From: Rhizobium leguminosarum
GTDB lineage: Bacteria > Pseudomonadota > Alphaproteobacteria > Rhizobiales > Rhizobiaceae
Reading direction: 5' to 3'
Length of the DNA stretch: 64,000 nucleotides
Assembly (NCBI RefSeq): GCF_001652265.1
Contig: NZ_LWBS01000439.1
Span: 147,096-211,095, forward strand
Shown here in pieces: positions 26,669 through 36,197 of the stretch (positions are counted from its first letter, which is position 1; the number at the start of each line of letters is the position of its first letter). A program made the position numbers and the translations under genes. A model generated the notes under the pieces. The model was not told the origin of the DNA and did no database searches. It worked only from the letters and a program-made list of their open reading frames with translations.

Positions 26669-28395
26669 GCGATCTTTTCCCTGCTGATAATGCGACGGGG
26701 TTCCAGGCGTGACACGCGGGCATCCCCGGCAATGCCGGATGGGATCGATTCCAGCAGCGAGCGGGTATAGGGCTGCTGGGGTCTTTCAAAGACGTCGGTG
26801 ACGGTCCCATGTTCGACGATGCGTCCGCGCTGCATCACCGAGACGGTGTGGGCGAGTTGGCGAACCAGGGCCAGGTCGTGGGATACGAATACATAGGTCA
26901 AGCCAAGCTTGGCCTGCAGCGAAAGCAGTACCTCGACGATATCCGCCTGGACGCTGACGTCGAGCGCGGAAGTGGGCTCATCTAGCACGATCACATCAGG
27001 TTTGAGGACCAGCGCTCGGGCGATCGCCACGCGCTGGCGCTGGCCACCTGACAAGGCTTCCGGCCTGCGCAAAAGCAGGTGTTCTCCTAGTCCGACATTG
27101 GCCAGCGCTTCGCGGACTCGCTCGGCGCGTTCGTTGGCTGTTCCGATCTTGAACCGGTCGAGCGGTTCGCGCACCAGCTGCTCGACTTTCCAGGTCGGGT
27201 CCAGCGAGGTGAACGGATTCTGATAGACGAGCTGAAGGTGGCGCCATACCGCGCGCAGCGACTCGTGCGAACGACCATGGAGCTGCTCGCCGGCGACCGC
27301 GATCGTGCCGATGTCGGGTTGTTCGAGCCCAAGCAGCAGCCGGATTGCCGTCGTCTTGCCCGAACCGGATTCGCCGACCAGCGCGTGTGTGGTGCCAGCC
27401 TGGACGGCAAACGACACGTCGTTGACGGCCGTCAGAACCTTGCCGTCCACCGTGAAAGTCTTGGTGACGCCGCTAACCTCGATCTTCGGTGCCTTGTCGG
27501 CCTTGGTCCCGAGGAAACGGAAGGCGGGATCGCGCAGCGCACGGTAGCGGTCCGGGTTTAGCGCCGGGACGTCGGCATGCAACTTCCTAGCATATGCCGA
27601 GGCGGGCGCAGAGAAGACAGCCGCAGTGTTGCCGGCTTCCTGAACGACGCCGTCCTTGAGGACCACCAGCGCATCGGCCCGCTCGGCGGCGATCGCCAGG
27701 TCGTGGGTGATGAGGAGCAAGCTGATCTCAAGCTCGTGCTGCAACTTGGAAAGCAGGTCGAGGATGCGCTTCTGGATCGTGACGTCGAGCGCCGAGGTCG
27801 GCTCGTCCGCGACCAGCAGCAACGGGCGTGGAAGAACGGCAAGGCCGATCAACACGCGCTGCAGCATGCCGCCGGACAGTTGGTGCGGGTAGGAGTCGTA
27901 CACGCGCTGGGGGTTGTCGAGCCCGACCTGGGCGAAGGTTTCCAGGACGAGCGCCTTGCGGATTGCCGTGTTGGGTTCGTCGATGAGCGCGGCCGCCTCC
28001 ATCGCCTGGGCGCCGATCGTCCGGACGGGGTTGAGCGAATTGCCGGGGTCTTGCGGCACGAACCCGATAGCGCGTCCTCGCAGTGGCCGGAAACGACGTT
28101 CCGAGAGCCCCAGCACCTCCTGGCCGTCGAACTCGACGCGGCCGGTCGCGCGTCCACCCGTGGGGAGCAGTCGCAACACCGCGCGAGCGATCGTCGATTT
28201 GCCCGACCCTGACTCTCCGATGAGGGCGAGGCTCTTGCCGCGGCCGAGTTCAAACCCGACGTCGCTGACGACTTCCTGCTGTCCGTAGGAAACCGACAGC
28301 CCGTCGATCCGGAGCAGGGGGGCCGATTGCGGGAGCGCCGATCCGGTGGCGTCAATACGGGCGAAAAGCTCTGTCAGTCTGTCTTGCGAAGCCAT
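26665..28395 (-). CDS. Double-NBD oligopeptide-type ABC ATPase (DppD-DppF fusion, GsiA-like)
   Basis: A 576-residue protein with two complete NBDs. The first has Walker [19 protein letters not shown] and VADEPTSALDVT. The second has GESGSGKTT, LSGGQRQRVAIARAL and VIVLDEPTSALDVS. This fused architecture occurs in GsiA/YliA-type importers. Start MASQDRLTELF at 28395 overlaps the permease stop by 22 nt; the frame is open upstream but only through the permease gene. It energises the two permeases encoded immediately before. Confidence 0.92.
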   Translation of the reverse strand: MASQDRLTELFARIDATGSALPQSAPLLRIDGLSVSYGQQEVVSDVGFELGRGKSLALIGESGSGKSTIARAVLRLLPTGGRATGRVEFDGQEVLGLSERRFRPLRGRAIGFVPQDPGNSLNPVRTIGAQAMEAAALIDEPNTAIRKALVLETFAQVGLDNPQRVYDSYPHQLSGGMLQRVLIGLAVLPRPLLLVADEPTSALDVTIQKRILDLLSKLQHELEISLLLITHDLAIAAERADALVVLKDGVVQEAGNTAAVFSAPASAYARKLHADVPALNPDRYRALRDPAFRFLGTKADKAPKIEVSGVTKTFTVDGKVLTAVNDVSFAVQAGTTHALVGESGSGKTTAIRLLLGLEQPDIGTIAVAGEQLHGRSHESLRAVWRHLQLVYQNPFTSLDPTWKVEQLVREPLDRFKIGTANERAERVREALANVGLGEHLLLRRPEALSGGQRQRVAIARALVLKPDVIVLDEPTSALDVSVQADIVEVLLSLQAKLGLTYVFVSHDLALVRQLAHTVSVMQRGRIVEHGTVTDVFERPQQPYTRSLLESIPSGIAGDARVSRLEPRRIISREKIA

Positions 28396-29222
28396 CGGCT
28401 GATCCTGTTCACAGAAAGGACGGTTGCGATCGTGACGAATGCGGGCGCGTAAACGAGCCACGGCCATTTGAGGTAATCCTTGCCGATCGAGATCAGCAGG
28501 CCCCAGTCGGAGGCGGGCGGCGGGTCGCCGTAACCGAGGAAAGCGAGGCTGGCGATCACCAGGATCGAGTCGCCGAACTGCAGCACTGCAAGCGGCAGCA
28601 CCGAGCGCGACGCGTTCGGCAGCACGTGGCGCCACAGGATGTGCCAGCGCGATCCACCCAGGAGAAATGAAGACTCGACGAACGTCGCCTGCCGGGTCTT
28701 GATGACCTCCGAGCGCATCACCCGGGCGAAGAGAGCCACCGCCGAGACGCCGGTTGCGATGGCGGCGTTCGTGGTGTCGAAGCCGATCGCGGTGACGACG
28801 ATGACGGCGAGCAGGAATTTTGGAATTGCAAGCAGCACGTCGACCAGGCGGGCAAACAGGGTATCCACCCAGCCGCCGAAGAAGCCGGCCAGCAGGCCGA
28901 TGGGGCCGCCGGCGACAACGCCGATGACCACGGCGATCAGCGCGCTCGCCACAGAGGAGGCCGTGCCATAGACGACGCGGGTATAGAGGTCGCGACCGAG
29001 GTGATCAGTGCCGAACCAGTGTGCCGCACTGGGGCCCAGCAGCTTTTGCGCGGGAACGCCGTTGACCGGGTCGTAGCTCGTGAACAGGCTCGGGGCGAGC
29101 GACCAGGCGATCGCGAGCGCGACGATTGCGAAAGAGAGCGCAACGACCGGCGGCATGCGGAGCGCCCTCAGTCGGCTGATCGCCGTGGCGCGCGAGGGAG
29201 AATAGGCGGAGGCGAGGGTCAT
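28374..29222 (-). CDS. Oligopeptide-type ABC transporter permease (DppC-like)
   Basis: A 282-residue permease: an N-terminal helix, HWFGTDHLGRDLYTRVVYG, several helices, coupling loop ESSFLLGGSRWHILWRHVLPN, then LAFLGYGDPPPASDWG. All are DppC-type. It starts inside the end of the DppB-like gene (ATGA overlap at 29219-29222) and runs into the ATPase gene, giving tightly coupled translation. Confidence 0.92.
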   Translation of the reverse strand: MTLASAYSPSRATAISRLRALRMPPVVALSFAIVALAIAWSLAPSLFTSYDPVNGVPAQKLLGPSAAHWFGTDHLGRDLYTRVVYGTASSVASALIAVVIGVVAGGPIGLLAGFFGGWVDTLFARLVDVLLAIPKFLLAVIVVTAIGFDTTNAAIATGVSAVALFARVMRSEVIKTRQATFVESSFLLGGSRWHILWRHVLPNASRSVLPLAVLQFGDSILVIASLAFLGYGDPPPASDWGLLISIGKDYLKWPWLVYAPAFVTIATVLSVNRISRWLRKTD

Positions 29223-30229
29223 GGCGTCACCACCTTGGAAATGCCGACGGAAATTTCGTCGGCTGTGGTTGGACGACGCTCGGGAGCGCCGAGGAGCTTT
29301 ACGCGCGGGTCGAGCAGCGGGTAGGCAAGATCGGCGATCAGGTTGACGATCACGAAGACCACCGCCGCCAGCGAGACGACCGCCTGAAGCACGGGCAGGT
29401 CCTGCGTGCTCACCGACCGCTGTACCAGGCTGCCGAGACCGGTGCGTCCGAACACCGTTTCGGTAATCAGCGAGCCGCCAAGCAGTTCGCCGATGGTCAG
29501 CGCGATGACGGTGACGACAGGGAGCGACGACGGCTTGAGCAGGTGCTTGGCGAACAGGCGCATTTGCGAAAGGCCGCGACCGCGCGCGACGGCGGCGTAT
29601 TCCTGCCCGGACTCATGGTCGAGGTTGGCGATGAGGACTTCGGCGATTTGCGCGGAGATGGGGATGCCGAGCGCGATCGCCGCGAAAAGTGTCGCCCAGA
29701 AGCTGTCGGGCTCGATCACGCGAAAGACGCCGAACTGGAAACCGAAGAGGTGGATCAGCACCAGGCCGATCACGAAGTTGGGCACCGACAGGAACAATGA
29801 CGGGAAACCTCGCAGCAGGCCTTGGCCGAACCGTTTCGGAAGAAACTGTGTGCCATAGGCGATCACCGCTGCGAGAATAAGTGCTGTGACGAGACCTGCG
29901 GAAGCAAGCACCAACGTCGACGGGAGCACCTCGGCAATCAGGGTCGTCACAGGCCGATTGGTCCGCATCGACAGGCCCAGATCGCCGGTCACGAAGCCGG
30001 AAAAGGATGTCCATAGCTGCACCGGGATCGGCTTATCCAGGCCCTGGGCGGCGATGATCTCCTTGATCTCCTCCTGCGTGAACCCGTTTTGAGGATTGTT
30101 CAGGACATTGGTGATCGGGTCGCCGGGCAGGATGCTGACGACGACGAAGGTGAAGACATAAGTCAGCAGGATCACGACGATCGCCTGCACGAGGCGCTTT
30201 GCGGCGTAGTTGAGGTAAGGTTTGCTCAT
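29219..30229 (-). CDS. Oligopeptide-type ABC transporter permease (DppB-like)
   Basis: A 336-residue permease beginning MSKPYLNYAAKRLVQAIVVI. It has the SILPGDPITNVLNNPQNG external loop, AAVARGRGLSQMRLFAKHLLKP coupling loop and NLIADLAYPLLDPRVKL terminus. ATG at 30229 is selected because AGAAGG lies 8 bases upstream; the alternative GTG at 30238 overlaps that site. It pairs with the DppC-like subunit. Confidence 0.92.
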   Translation of the reverse strand: MSKPYLNYAAKRLVQAIVVILLTYVFTFVVVSILPGDPITNVLNNPQNGFTQEEIKEIIAAQGLDKPIPVQLWTSFSGFVTGDLGLSMRTNRPVTTLIAEVLPSTLVLASAGLVTALILAAVIAYGTQFLPKRFGQGLLRGFPSLFLSVPNFVIGLVLIHLFGFQFGVFRVIEPDSFWATLFAAIALGIPISAQIAEVLIANLDHESGQEYAAVARGRGLSQMRLFAKHLLKPSSLPVVTVIALTIGELLGGSLITETVFGRTGLGSLVQRSVSTQDLPVLQAVVSLAAVVFVIVNLIADLAYPLLDPRVKLLGAPERRPTTADEISVGISKVVTP

Positions 30230-30268
30230 GCCTGTCACCTTCTTGCGTTGTCCGGTTGAATTGCGGGA

Positions 30269-31915
30269 CTATTCGCTTTTCCTGGCCGTGTAGTAGCTGG
30301 CGTAGGCAACGCCGTTGTAGATCTCGCCCTTGAGCTTGGGAGACTGCACGTAGATGCGTTGGACGATTTGCGTGCGCGGGATGAAGTAGCCCTGGTCGAG
30401 GATGTACTTCTGCAACTCGTCCAGGAGCGGTTTGCGGCTTTCGGTGGAACCAGCGCTGGCGATCTTGTCGCGTAGCTCGTTGAGCGTCTTGTCGCTCTCG
30501 TCGAGGGCGAACCAGTTCTCGCCGTTGTTGGCGTTCGTCAGGATGCTGGCGACGGTGCCTGCGTCGATGAAGCTGCGCGTCACTTCGTAGGCCGGCACAG
30601 CCGGACCACCGTATTTGACCTTTTGGCCGAAGGTGACGACATCGTAGGCACGGATAGCGACTTTCCAGCCGATCTTGCCGAGTTGCTGGGCGATGAGTTC
30701 GTCGACCGATTTCGACGTCGCGAGGTAGGGGTTGGAATGCAGCGTCAGCACGAGCGGCTCGCCGTTCTTCGTCCGGATGCCGTCGGCGCCCTTGACCCAA
30801 CCGGCCTCATCCAGAAGCTTCTCGGCCTTTTCGGGGTTGTAGGCCAAGAGGTCGCTTTGGTCGGTCGCTCCCGGCACGTTGCTCTGGATGAACGATGTCG
30901 CGAGCTTCCAATCGGGCGTGTAGACAGTGTCGATGATCTCCTGGCGATTGATACCGGCCTGGAGGGCCTGGCGTACTTTCAGGTCATTGTAAGGCGCGAG
31001 CTTGGTGTTGATCGCCCAGCCGTTCACGAAGCCGAGATAGCGTGGTGTCGCGGTGGTGAAGCCCTCTGCCTTGAGAGACTCCAGCTCCTGCGGCGAGGCG
31101 TTGTAAGCGACGTCGGCTTGGCCGGACTGCACAGCGGCAACGCGCAGCGAGGGCTCGGACACCAGCTTGTAGGTGATTGTGTCGAGAAAAGCCGGGCCAG
31201 TGTGGCCGACGGCAGCGGGACCCCAATTGTAATCCTTGCGCTTGACCAGCTTGACGAAGTCGCCTTCCTTCCAGGAATCGACCACGTAGGGGCCGCTGCC
31301 GGAGGTCTTGCTGAGGTCGGCCTGCTGGGCGGCGGGCTGCGCGAGGGTCTTCGGGGAGATGAGGATCGAGCCGTGGTAGCCGAGGGTCGGGATGAAGCCG
31401 AGTGTCGGCTTCTTGAAGAAGACCTTCACCGTGGCCGCGTCGATTGCTTCGGCGTGGTCGTAGGTCTTCGGAAAGAGCCCAATCGGGTTGATACCGTCAC
31501 TCTTGCGGCCGGCGTACCAGATATCGAGGTTGGCGACGACGGCCGACGCATCGAGCGCGGTGCCGTCGGAGAAGGTCACGCCGCTCTTCAGGTGCAGGGT
31601 GAACTCGGTGGCCGTGTCGTTCTGATCCCACTTCTCGGCGATCCAGGGGCTGACCTTGCCGTCAGCGTCGACGTAGAGGAGCTTGTCGGTCACGTGGCCC
31701 CAGATGTGGCCCTGGAAGCTGGAGATCGCGCTGTTGTTCGGGATCCAGGTGTCACCCAGCGAGTCGATCAGGAAAGTGATCTCACCGCCATTGCCGTCAG
31801 CGCTCTGAGCCGACGCGAAGCCTGCCGTTGCCACCAAAAGTGCGGTCGCCGCCACGGACGTCGTTATCAGCAGGCGGCGCCGGGAAAGAGAGAGCAACGT
31901 AGAACGTTCGGTCAT
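30269..31915 (-). CDS. Periplasmic solute-binding protein, family 5
   Basis: A 548-residue SBP_bac_5 protein. The N-terminus SRRRLLITTSVAATALLVAT is a twin-arginine-like or Sec signal with cleavage after FASAQ (about residue 37). Family motifs: FTLHLKSGVTFSDGTALDAS, DLKVRQALQAGINRQEIIDT. ATG 31915 has AGGA 7 bases upstream. It is the first gene of the importer-LLM operon. Shared motif copy B lies about 310 nt upstream, implying a long leader or a distal operator. The cargo is inferred to be an organosulfur compound from its neighbours only. Confidence 0.9.
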   Translation of the reverse strand: MTERSTLLSLSRRRLLITTSVAATALLVATAGFASAQSADGNGGEITFLIDSLGDTWIPNNSAISSFQGHIWGHVTDKLLYVDADGKVSPWIAEKWDQNDTATEFTLHLKSGVTFSDGTALDASAVVANLDIWYAGRKSDGINPIGLFPKTYDHAEAIDAATVKVFFKKPTLGFIPTLGYHGSILISPKTLAQPAAQQADLSKTSGSGPYVVDSWKEGDFVKLVKRKDYNWGPAAVGHTGPAFLDTITYKLVSEPSLRVAAVQSGQADVAYNASPQELESLKAEGFTTATPRYLGFVNGWAINTKLAPYNDLKVRQALQAGINRQEIIDTVYTPDWKLATSFIQSNVPGATDQSDLLAYNPEKAEKLLDEAGWVKGADGIRTKNGEPLVLTLHSNPYLATSKSVDELIAQQLGKIGWKVAIRAYDVVTFGQKVKYGGPAVPAYEVTRSFIDAGTVASILTNANNGENWFALDESDKTLNELRDKIASAGSTESRKPLLDELQKYILDQGYFIPRTQIVQRIYVQSPKLKGEIYNGVAYASYYTARKSE

Positions 31916-32452
31916 GAGCAAATCCTGATGGTTCGGGTTGTGTTCGATAGGGTTGCGGCGCTGGCTGTTGCCGTTCCGCAAACGCATTTTGTTCCTGGTG
32001 TCGCTGCATCAGGCGTACGGCATCATCCGCCGGCAGACTTATTGACCGGCGAAGGCGCTCGCCCTGACCGCGAGATGATTATGACTGGGTAAGCAGCCTG
32101 ATGAGTGTCGCGGCGCGGCCGCAAGGCTCACTTTCTGATCGCTATTTGCCTCTCGGCATTGGATGCGTTCCTCAGTTTCTTTGACAAAATTCATGAGGGA
32201 CAGCCTAGGCAATGCGCATCGACCTAGAAAGACTGGTTATTCTTTTTCTATAGTTTTTGTAGATTTTTTTGTTTCGTTTCCGGTCTCGGTAGGGATCAGC
32301 TTTTTGCGGTGTGTGGAGATCCTTAACGCGGCACGTTTTTCAACAAGAGGGCGCGTTTGGATCGAGGATTTCCAGCCCTTGTTGTTCAGTGACCCCAGGA
32401 GGCAAACGCCTCTATAGGCAGGGTTCGCCGGGCGGCAGGTGCCATCGGGGAT
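31916..32452. other. Long intergenic region upstream of importer operon
   Basis: About 537 bases between the binding-protein start and the end of the BisC-like gene. No convincing gene is seen. It contains a T-rich stretch with the shared motif (copy B, 32227-32267). Confidence 0.5.
32227..32267 (-). promoter_or_regulatory. Shared regulatory motif, copy B (importer-LLM operon)
   Basis: Plus-strand text GAAAGACTGGTTATTCTT is followed by TTTCTATAG and then TTGTAGAT, aligning base for base with copies A and C through the GACaGGT-n-ATTCTc-TTTCTAT block. The right half of the dyad is partly decayed (TAGA only). Confidence 0.55.
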
Positions 32453-34786
32453 TCACTTTGGATCGGCGATCCTGCCGGGCTCGGCAGCACCCTCCACGAA
32501 TTTCATCGTCTCGAATATCCGCACAGGGGGAAGCTCGCCGACAAAACGTTCTACCTCCACTCTGGTGAGCTGCCCGGTCGACGCCTGGGCGAGTTGGGAG
32601 GTTCCGACGTCGCGGGTAAGGATATTCGGATTGCCGTGCACGCACATGGCCTTGTCGGCGGCCGCATCGTCCGGTTCGAACCATGCACCGGTCGCAAGCT
32701 GCATCACGCTCTCTCGCACGTCCTCGCTGATCACCGCCGCCGCAAGGCAACCGCCGCGCGCGTTGAACAGCCTGACAATATCGCCATCCGAGATGCCGCG
32801 CCTGGCCGCGTCAACCGGGTTGATGCGAACGGGTTCCCGGCCTTTTATCTTGGTGGAACGGCTGAAATCGCCGTAGTCCAGCTGACTGTGCAGTCGCTGA
32901 TGCGGCTGGTTGCAGACCAGATGGAGTGGGAAGCGGCTTTCATCCCCCTCTGTCTCTGCCCTGGGCGGATACCATCGCGGATGGCCGCGGCAATCGTCAT
33001 ATCCGAAGCTTTCGACCGTCTGCGAAAAGATCTCGATCTTTCCGGATGGCGTCTGTAGCGGAGATCCGGACGGATCATCTCGAAAGGCGCGCGCTGGTCC
33101 GCCATCGTTGGGCTTGAGCGGCAGGCGCATCTCTCCACGCTCCCAGAACGCCTCGAAGGCGGGAGCCTGGTGCCCGGCGGCGGCAAGCGCCTTTTGCGTC
33201 GTCTCGAAAAGAAAGGCGAGCCATTGCTTGCTGGTCCGGTTTTCGGTGAACTCTTCGATCTTGCCGAGACGGCGCGCTATCTCGGAGAAAATCTCATAAT
33301 CGTCCCGTGCTTCGCCGACCGGCTTGATCAGCTTCTTCATGGCGACCATCAGCGGATCGCGGTCCGCCGCACCGATATCGTTACGCTCGAGCGTGGTCGT
33401 CGCCGGCAGCACGATGTCCGCGTGACGCGCCGACGAGGTCCAGGCCGTCTCATGGACGATGATGGTCTCCGGTTTCTTGAAGGCCGCCCGCAGCCTGTTG
33501 ATATCCTGATGGTGATGGAACGGGTTGCCTCCCGCCCAATAGACAAGGCGGATGTCGGGATAACGCATCGCCTGGCCGTTATAGTGGAATATGTCGCCTG
33601 GATTGAGGAGCATATCGGCGATACGCGCGACGGGAATGAAATCCGCCACGGGATTTTTGAACTGGCCAAGGGTCGGCAATGGAACGCCAAGCTGGCCCTT
33701 ACCGATATTCCCCAAAGCGCCGAGGGAATAGGCATAGCCGCCGCCATCCAGTCCCATCTGCCCGAGCATTGCTGCCAGCACGACGCCCATCCAGACAGGT
33801 TGCTCGCCATGGTCGGCTCGCTGGAGGGAATGGCTGACGGTAATCAACGTCCTGGCGCCTGCCATGGTTCGCGCTAGATCCCGGATGGTTTCGACGCCGA
33901 TTCCGCAGATGTGGGACGCCCATTCCGGGCTCTTTTCGACGCCATCGGTCCGACCGAGCAGGTAGTCCTCGAAACGCTCGTAGCCAATTGTATAGTTGTC
34001 GAGAAATCCGCGGTCGTGCAGTCCCTCACTGACGAGCGCATATGCAACGCCGAGCATCAGCGCGACATCGGTACCCGGTATAATCGGCAGCCATTGTGCA
34101 TTCAGTTCGGCTGGAAAATCGTCCTTCAGCGGGCTGACGAGGACAAAGCGCGCCCCGCGCTCGCTCGCGCCGTTCAGCGTCTGGCGCACAATATGCGCGC
34201 TGATGCCGCCGCCATGCACGTCCGTGTTCTTGAGCGCCATTCCGCCGAAGGCGACGACCAGTTCGCTGCTCCGCTCGATGGCATCCCAGGTGACGCTCTT
34301 GCGGTCGAAATGGTCGTATGGTCCCAATACATGCGGGAGGATGACCATTGCAGCGCCGGAGCTGTAGGTGTTGACGGAGCTGACGTAACCACCCAGCACG
34401 TTGAGAAACCGGTGGATCTGGCTTTGCGCATGGTGGAAGCGTCCGGCGCTCGACCAGCCGTAGGATCCTCCGAACACGGCCTGCGGACCAAAATTTCCGT
34501 AAACGCGCTGCAGCTCTTTTGCGACGAGGTCAGCTGCGCGCCGCCAACTGACCTCGACATAGTCGTCCGCCCCGCGATTCTGCGCGTGATCCGGCGTGCC
34601 TTCGAGCCAGCCGCGCCTGATCGCCGGCCGCCTGATACGCATAGGGCTATGGGCGATCGCCGGAAGGTTGCCCAGCAACGGCGAGGGATGCGGATCGCCC
34701 GGATGAGACCTGACTTCAAGACTTCCGTTTTCGTATCGGCCTGAAAACGCTCCCCAATGGGAGCTGTGGGTCTTGAACCTGTTCAT
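32453..34786 (-). CDS. bisC: Biotin/methionine-sulfoxide-reductase-like molybdoenzyme
   Basis: A 777-residue molybdopterin oxidoreductase of the DMSO/TMAO/BisC branch. The Mo-ligand serine lies in GGSYGWSSAGRFHHAQSQIH, the family-typical GSYGW-S-G-HH pattern. Further motifs are NTYSSGAAMVILPHVLG, WAGGNPFHHHQDINRLR and the C-terminal molydopterin-binding domain (VRLFNARGGCLAAAVI). There is no Tat signal or N-terminal Fe-S motif, so it is cytoplasmic, like BisC rather than TorA/DorA. It would reduce S-oxides (or N-oxides) of small molecules, matching the organosulfur neighbours. It may share a transcript starting at motif copy C. Confidence 0.88.
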   Translation of the reverse strand: MNRFKTHSSHWGAFSGRYENGSLEVRSHPGDPHPSPLLGNLPAIAHSPMRIRRPAIRRGWLEGTPDHAQNRGADDYVEVSWRRAADLVAKELQRVYGNFGPQAVFGGSYGWSSAGRFHHAQSQIHRFLNVLGGYVSSVNTYSSGAAMVILPHVLGPYDHFDRKSVTWDAIERSSELVVAFGGMALKNTDVHGGGISAHIVRQTLNGASERGARFVLVSPLKDDFPAELNAQWLPIIPGTDVALMLGVAYALVSEGLHDRGFLDNYTIGYERFEDYLLGRTDGVEKSPEWASHICGIGVETIRDLARTMAGARTLITVSHSLQRADHGEQPVWMGVVLAAMLGQMGLDGGGYAYSLGALGNIGKGQLGVPLPTLGQFKNPVADFIPVARIADMLLNPGDIFHYNGQAMRYPDIRLVYWAGGNPFHHHQDINRLRAAFKKPETIIVHETAWTSSARHADIVLPATTTLERNDIGAADRDPLMVAMKKLIKPVGEARDDYEIFSEIARRLGKIEEFTENRTSKQWLAFLFETTQKALAAAGHQAPAFEAFWERGEMRLPLKPNDGGPARAFRDDPSGSPLQTPSGKIEIFSQTVESFGYDDCRGHPRWYPPRAETEGDESRFPLHLVCNQPHQRLHSQLDYGDFSRSTKIKGREPVRINPVDAARRGISDGDIVRLFNARGGCLAAAVISEDVRESVMQLATGAWFEPDDAAADKAMCVHGNPNILTRDVGTSQLAQASTGQLTRVEVERFVGELPPVRIFETMKFVEGAAEPGRIADPK

Positions 34787-34805
34787 TTGACAGTATCCTC
34801 GGCGA

Positions 34806-34946
34806 TCAGGCCGTTTTCAGACTGGCCAGTGAAACCTGTTCCGGAAGGATTTTTCCCGGATTCATGATGCCTTTCGGATCGATGGCATTCTTGATGACGG
34901 CCATGAGGACGCAAAACAGGGCCGCCGCCTCGGAGCGGTCAGCCAT
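34806..34946 (-). pseudogene. FAD-linked oxidase C-terminal fragment
   Basis: Between the BisC and DsbA-like genes the minus strand encodes AVIKNAIDPKGIMNPGKIL followed by a short tail and stop. This is the hallmark C-terminus of GlcD/D-lactate-dehydrogenase-type FAD oxidases (IK-A-DP-GI-NPGK). Only about 45 residues remain, so it marks a deletion within a former operon. Confidence 0.7.
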
Positions 34947-34960
34947 GTTTTTGCGATGGA

Positions 34961-35563
34961 TCAGGCGATGAGCTTTTCGCCCTTCATGTGACGCTCGAGG
35001 AAGGGCAGGCTGTCCTGCCCCCAGTAAAGTTCGCCGTCATAGCGGAAGGTCGGAAGCCCGAAGACGCCGGCGCCCCTGGCCGTCTCATAATTTGCTTTCC
35101 AGGCGGATTGCACAGTTTCGCCCTGGGCACGTATTTCCAAAGCCGCGCCATCGAAACCCGCGGCATCGGCGATCGCACGACCGACCTCTGCGTCACCGAT
35201 ATTTTCTCCGCGCAACCAGAAGGCCTCCTGCAGCGCTTTCGTCAGCCTGAGCCAGTCTTCGCCCGCATCGATGGCGGCAAGGACAAGGAAGCCGGCGGGC
35301 GTTGGATCCGACAAGGCTGCACGGTTTTCGAAGTTCAGGGTTTTGCCCCGGATGGCCGCCCAACGCTTGAGATCCGTCGTCCAATAAGCCCGACGGGCCT
35401 CCGGCCGGTTGCGAGAATAGATCGCGCCATTATCCTCAATCAGGGGGATGACATAGGGGCGGATCGTCGCGTTTTGTTCGGAGGCCAGTGCCGCGAATGG
35501 CTCCAAGCCGATGAAAGCCCATGGCGAGCCGATGCCGAAGAAATAGTCGATGGTCTTTGTCAT
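34961..35563 (-). CDS. DsbA-fold 2-hydroxychromene-2-carboxylate isomerase family protein
   Basis: A 200-residue thioredoxin/GST-kappa-fold protein: MTKTIDYFFGIGSPWAFIGLE, where the active position is Ser (GSPW) rather than the CxxC of disulfide oxidases; AFWLRGENIGDAEVGRAIADAAGFD; GVFGLPTFRYDGELYWGQDSLPFLE. These are HCCA-isomerase signatures, a glutathione-dependent family. It follows the TetR gene by 12 nt. It may isomerise or conjugate a glutathione-linked intermediate (inference). Confidence 0.87.
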   Translation of the reverse strand: MTKTIDYFFGIGSPWAFIGLEPFAALASEQNATIRPYVIPLIEDNGAIYSRNRPEARRAYWTTDLKRWAAIRGKTLNFENRAALSDPTPAGFLVLAAIDAGEDWLRLTKALQEAFWLRGENIGDAEVGRAIADAAGFDGAALEIRAQGETVQSAWKANYETARGAGVFGLPTFRYDGELYWGQDSLPFLERHMKGEKLIA

Positions 35564-35575
35564 ATTCTGATGCTT

Positions 35576-36145
35576 TCAAGATGTCCGGTCGTGGAGGGCC
35601 GTGGCGTCGAAGACGGAAAGTGCGCAGTCTCGGGCGACGAGGACCGCTGTCGGGTCACGTCCGACTGCCACCGTCGCAAGCGCGCCTTCATAAAGAAGCG
35701 ATAGATGCGCGGCAGTCTGGTCAAGGCCGAGCCCGGCCTTGGATATGACGGCGCGGAAGATGTCGCCTACGGCTTTCTTATGTGTGCGAGCGACCGTCAC
35801 GACGCGTTCGGAATCGCCATGCTCGGCCACCGCAAGAGCAAATGCGCAGCCCCGGAACTCCGGGCTGTCGGCCTTTTCATACAGGCGCTCGAAAATAACT
35901 CTGACCTGGTCTCTCGGAGCACCCGTCGCGTCCAAGGCCTCCCGCAAGGAGCGAATAACACGTTCGTGGCGATCCTGGAGATAGGCTGCAACAAGATGAT
36001 CTTTGGACGGGAAGTGTCGATAGAGCGTTGCCTTTGCAACTTTCGCTTCTTCGATAATGCGATCTATCCCAACAGCCCGAATACCTTCGCTGTAAAATAG
36101 CCCGCCGGCTGCGGCGAGGATCTGATCTGATATGGGTTCTCTCAT
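35576..36145 (-). CDS. TetR-family transcriptional regulator
   Basis: A 189-residue regulator with an N-terminal HTH (FYSEGIRAVGIDRIIEEAKVAKATLYRHFPSKDHLVAAYL) and a ligand-binding C-terminal domain of the type often found with redox enzymes. It lies between the ketopantoate-reductase-like and DsbA-fold genes with 52- and 12-nt gaps, so it is probably co-transcribed with both and may sense a substrate of the pathway. Confidence 0.92.
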   Translation of the reverse strand: MREPISDQILAAAGGLFYSEGIRAVGIDRIIEEAKVAKATLYRHFPSKDHLVAAYLQDRHERVIRSLREALDATGAPRDQVRVIFERLYEKADSPEFRGCAFALAVAEHGDSERVVTVARTHKKAVGDIFRAVISKAGLGLDQTAAHLSLLYEGALATVAVGRDPTAVLVARDCALSVFDATALHDRTS

Positions 36146-36197
36146 TGGATCGCTTCAGGTTGGTGGTTGCATCGTTGAACAATTGGAAGGCGACACA

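Noticed and set aside
30623-32092. A plus-strand open frame of about 489 codons
   Set aside because: It lies antisense to the binding-protein gene at 30269-31915 and shows no domain pattern.
32163-32417. A small plus-strand open frame overlapping the T-rich motif region
   Set aside because: It has no ribosome-binding site or family pattern and covers the shared regulatory motif.
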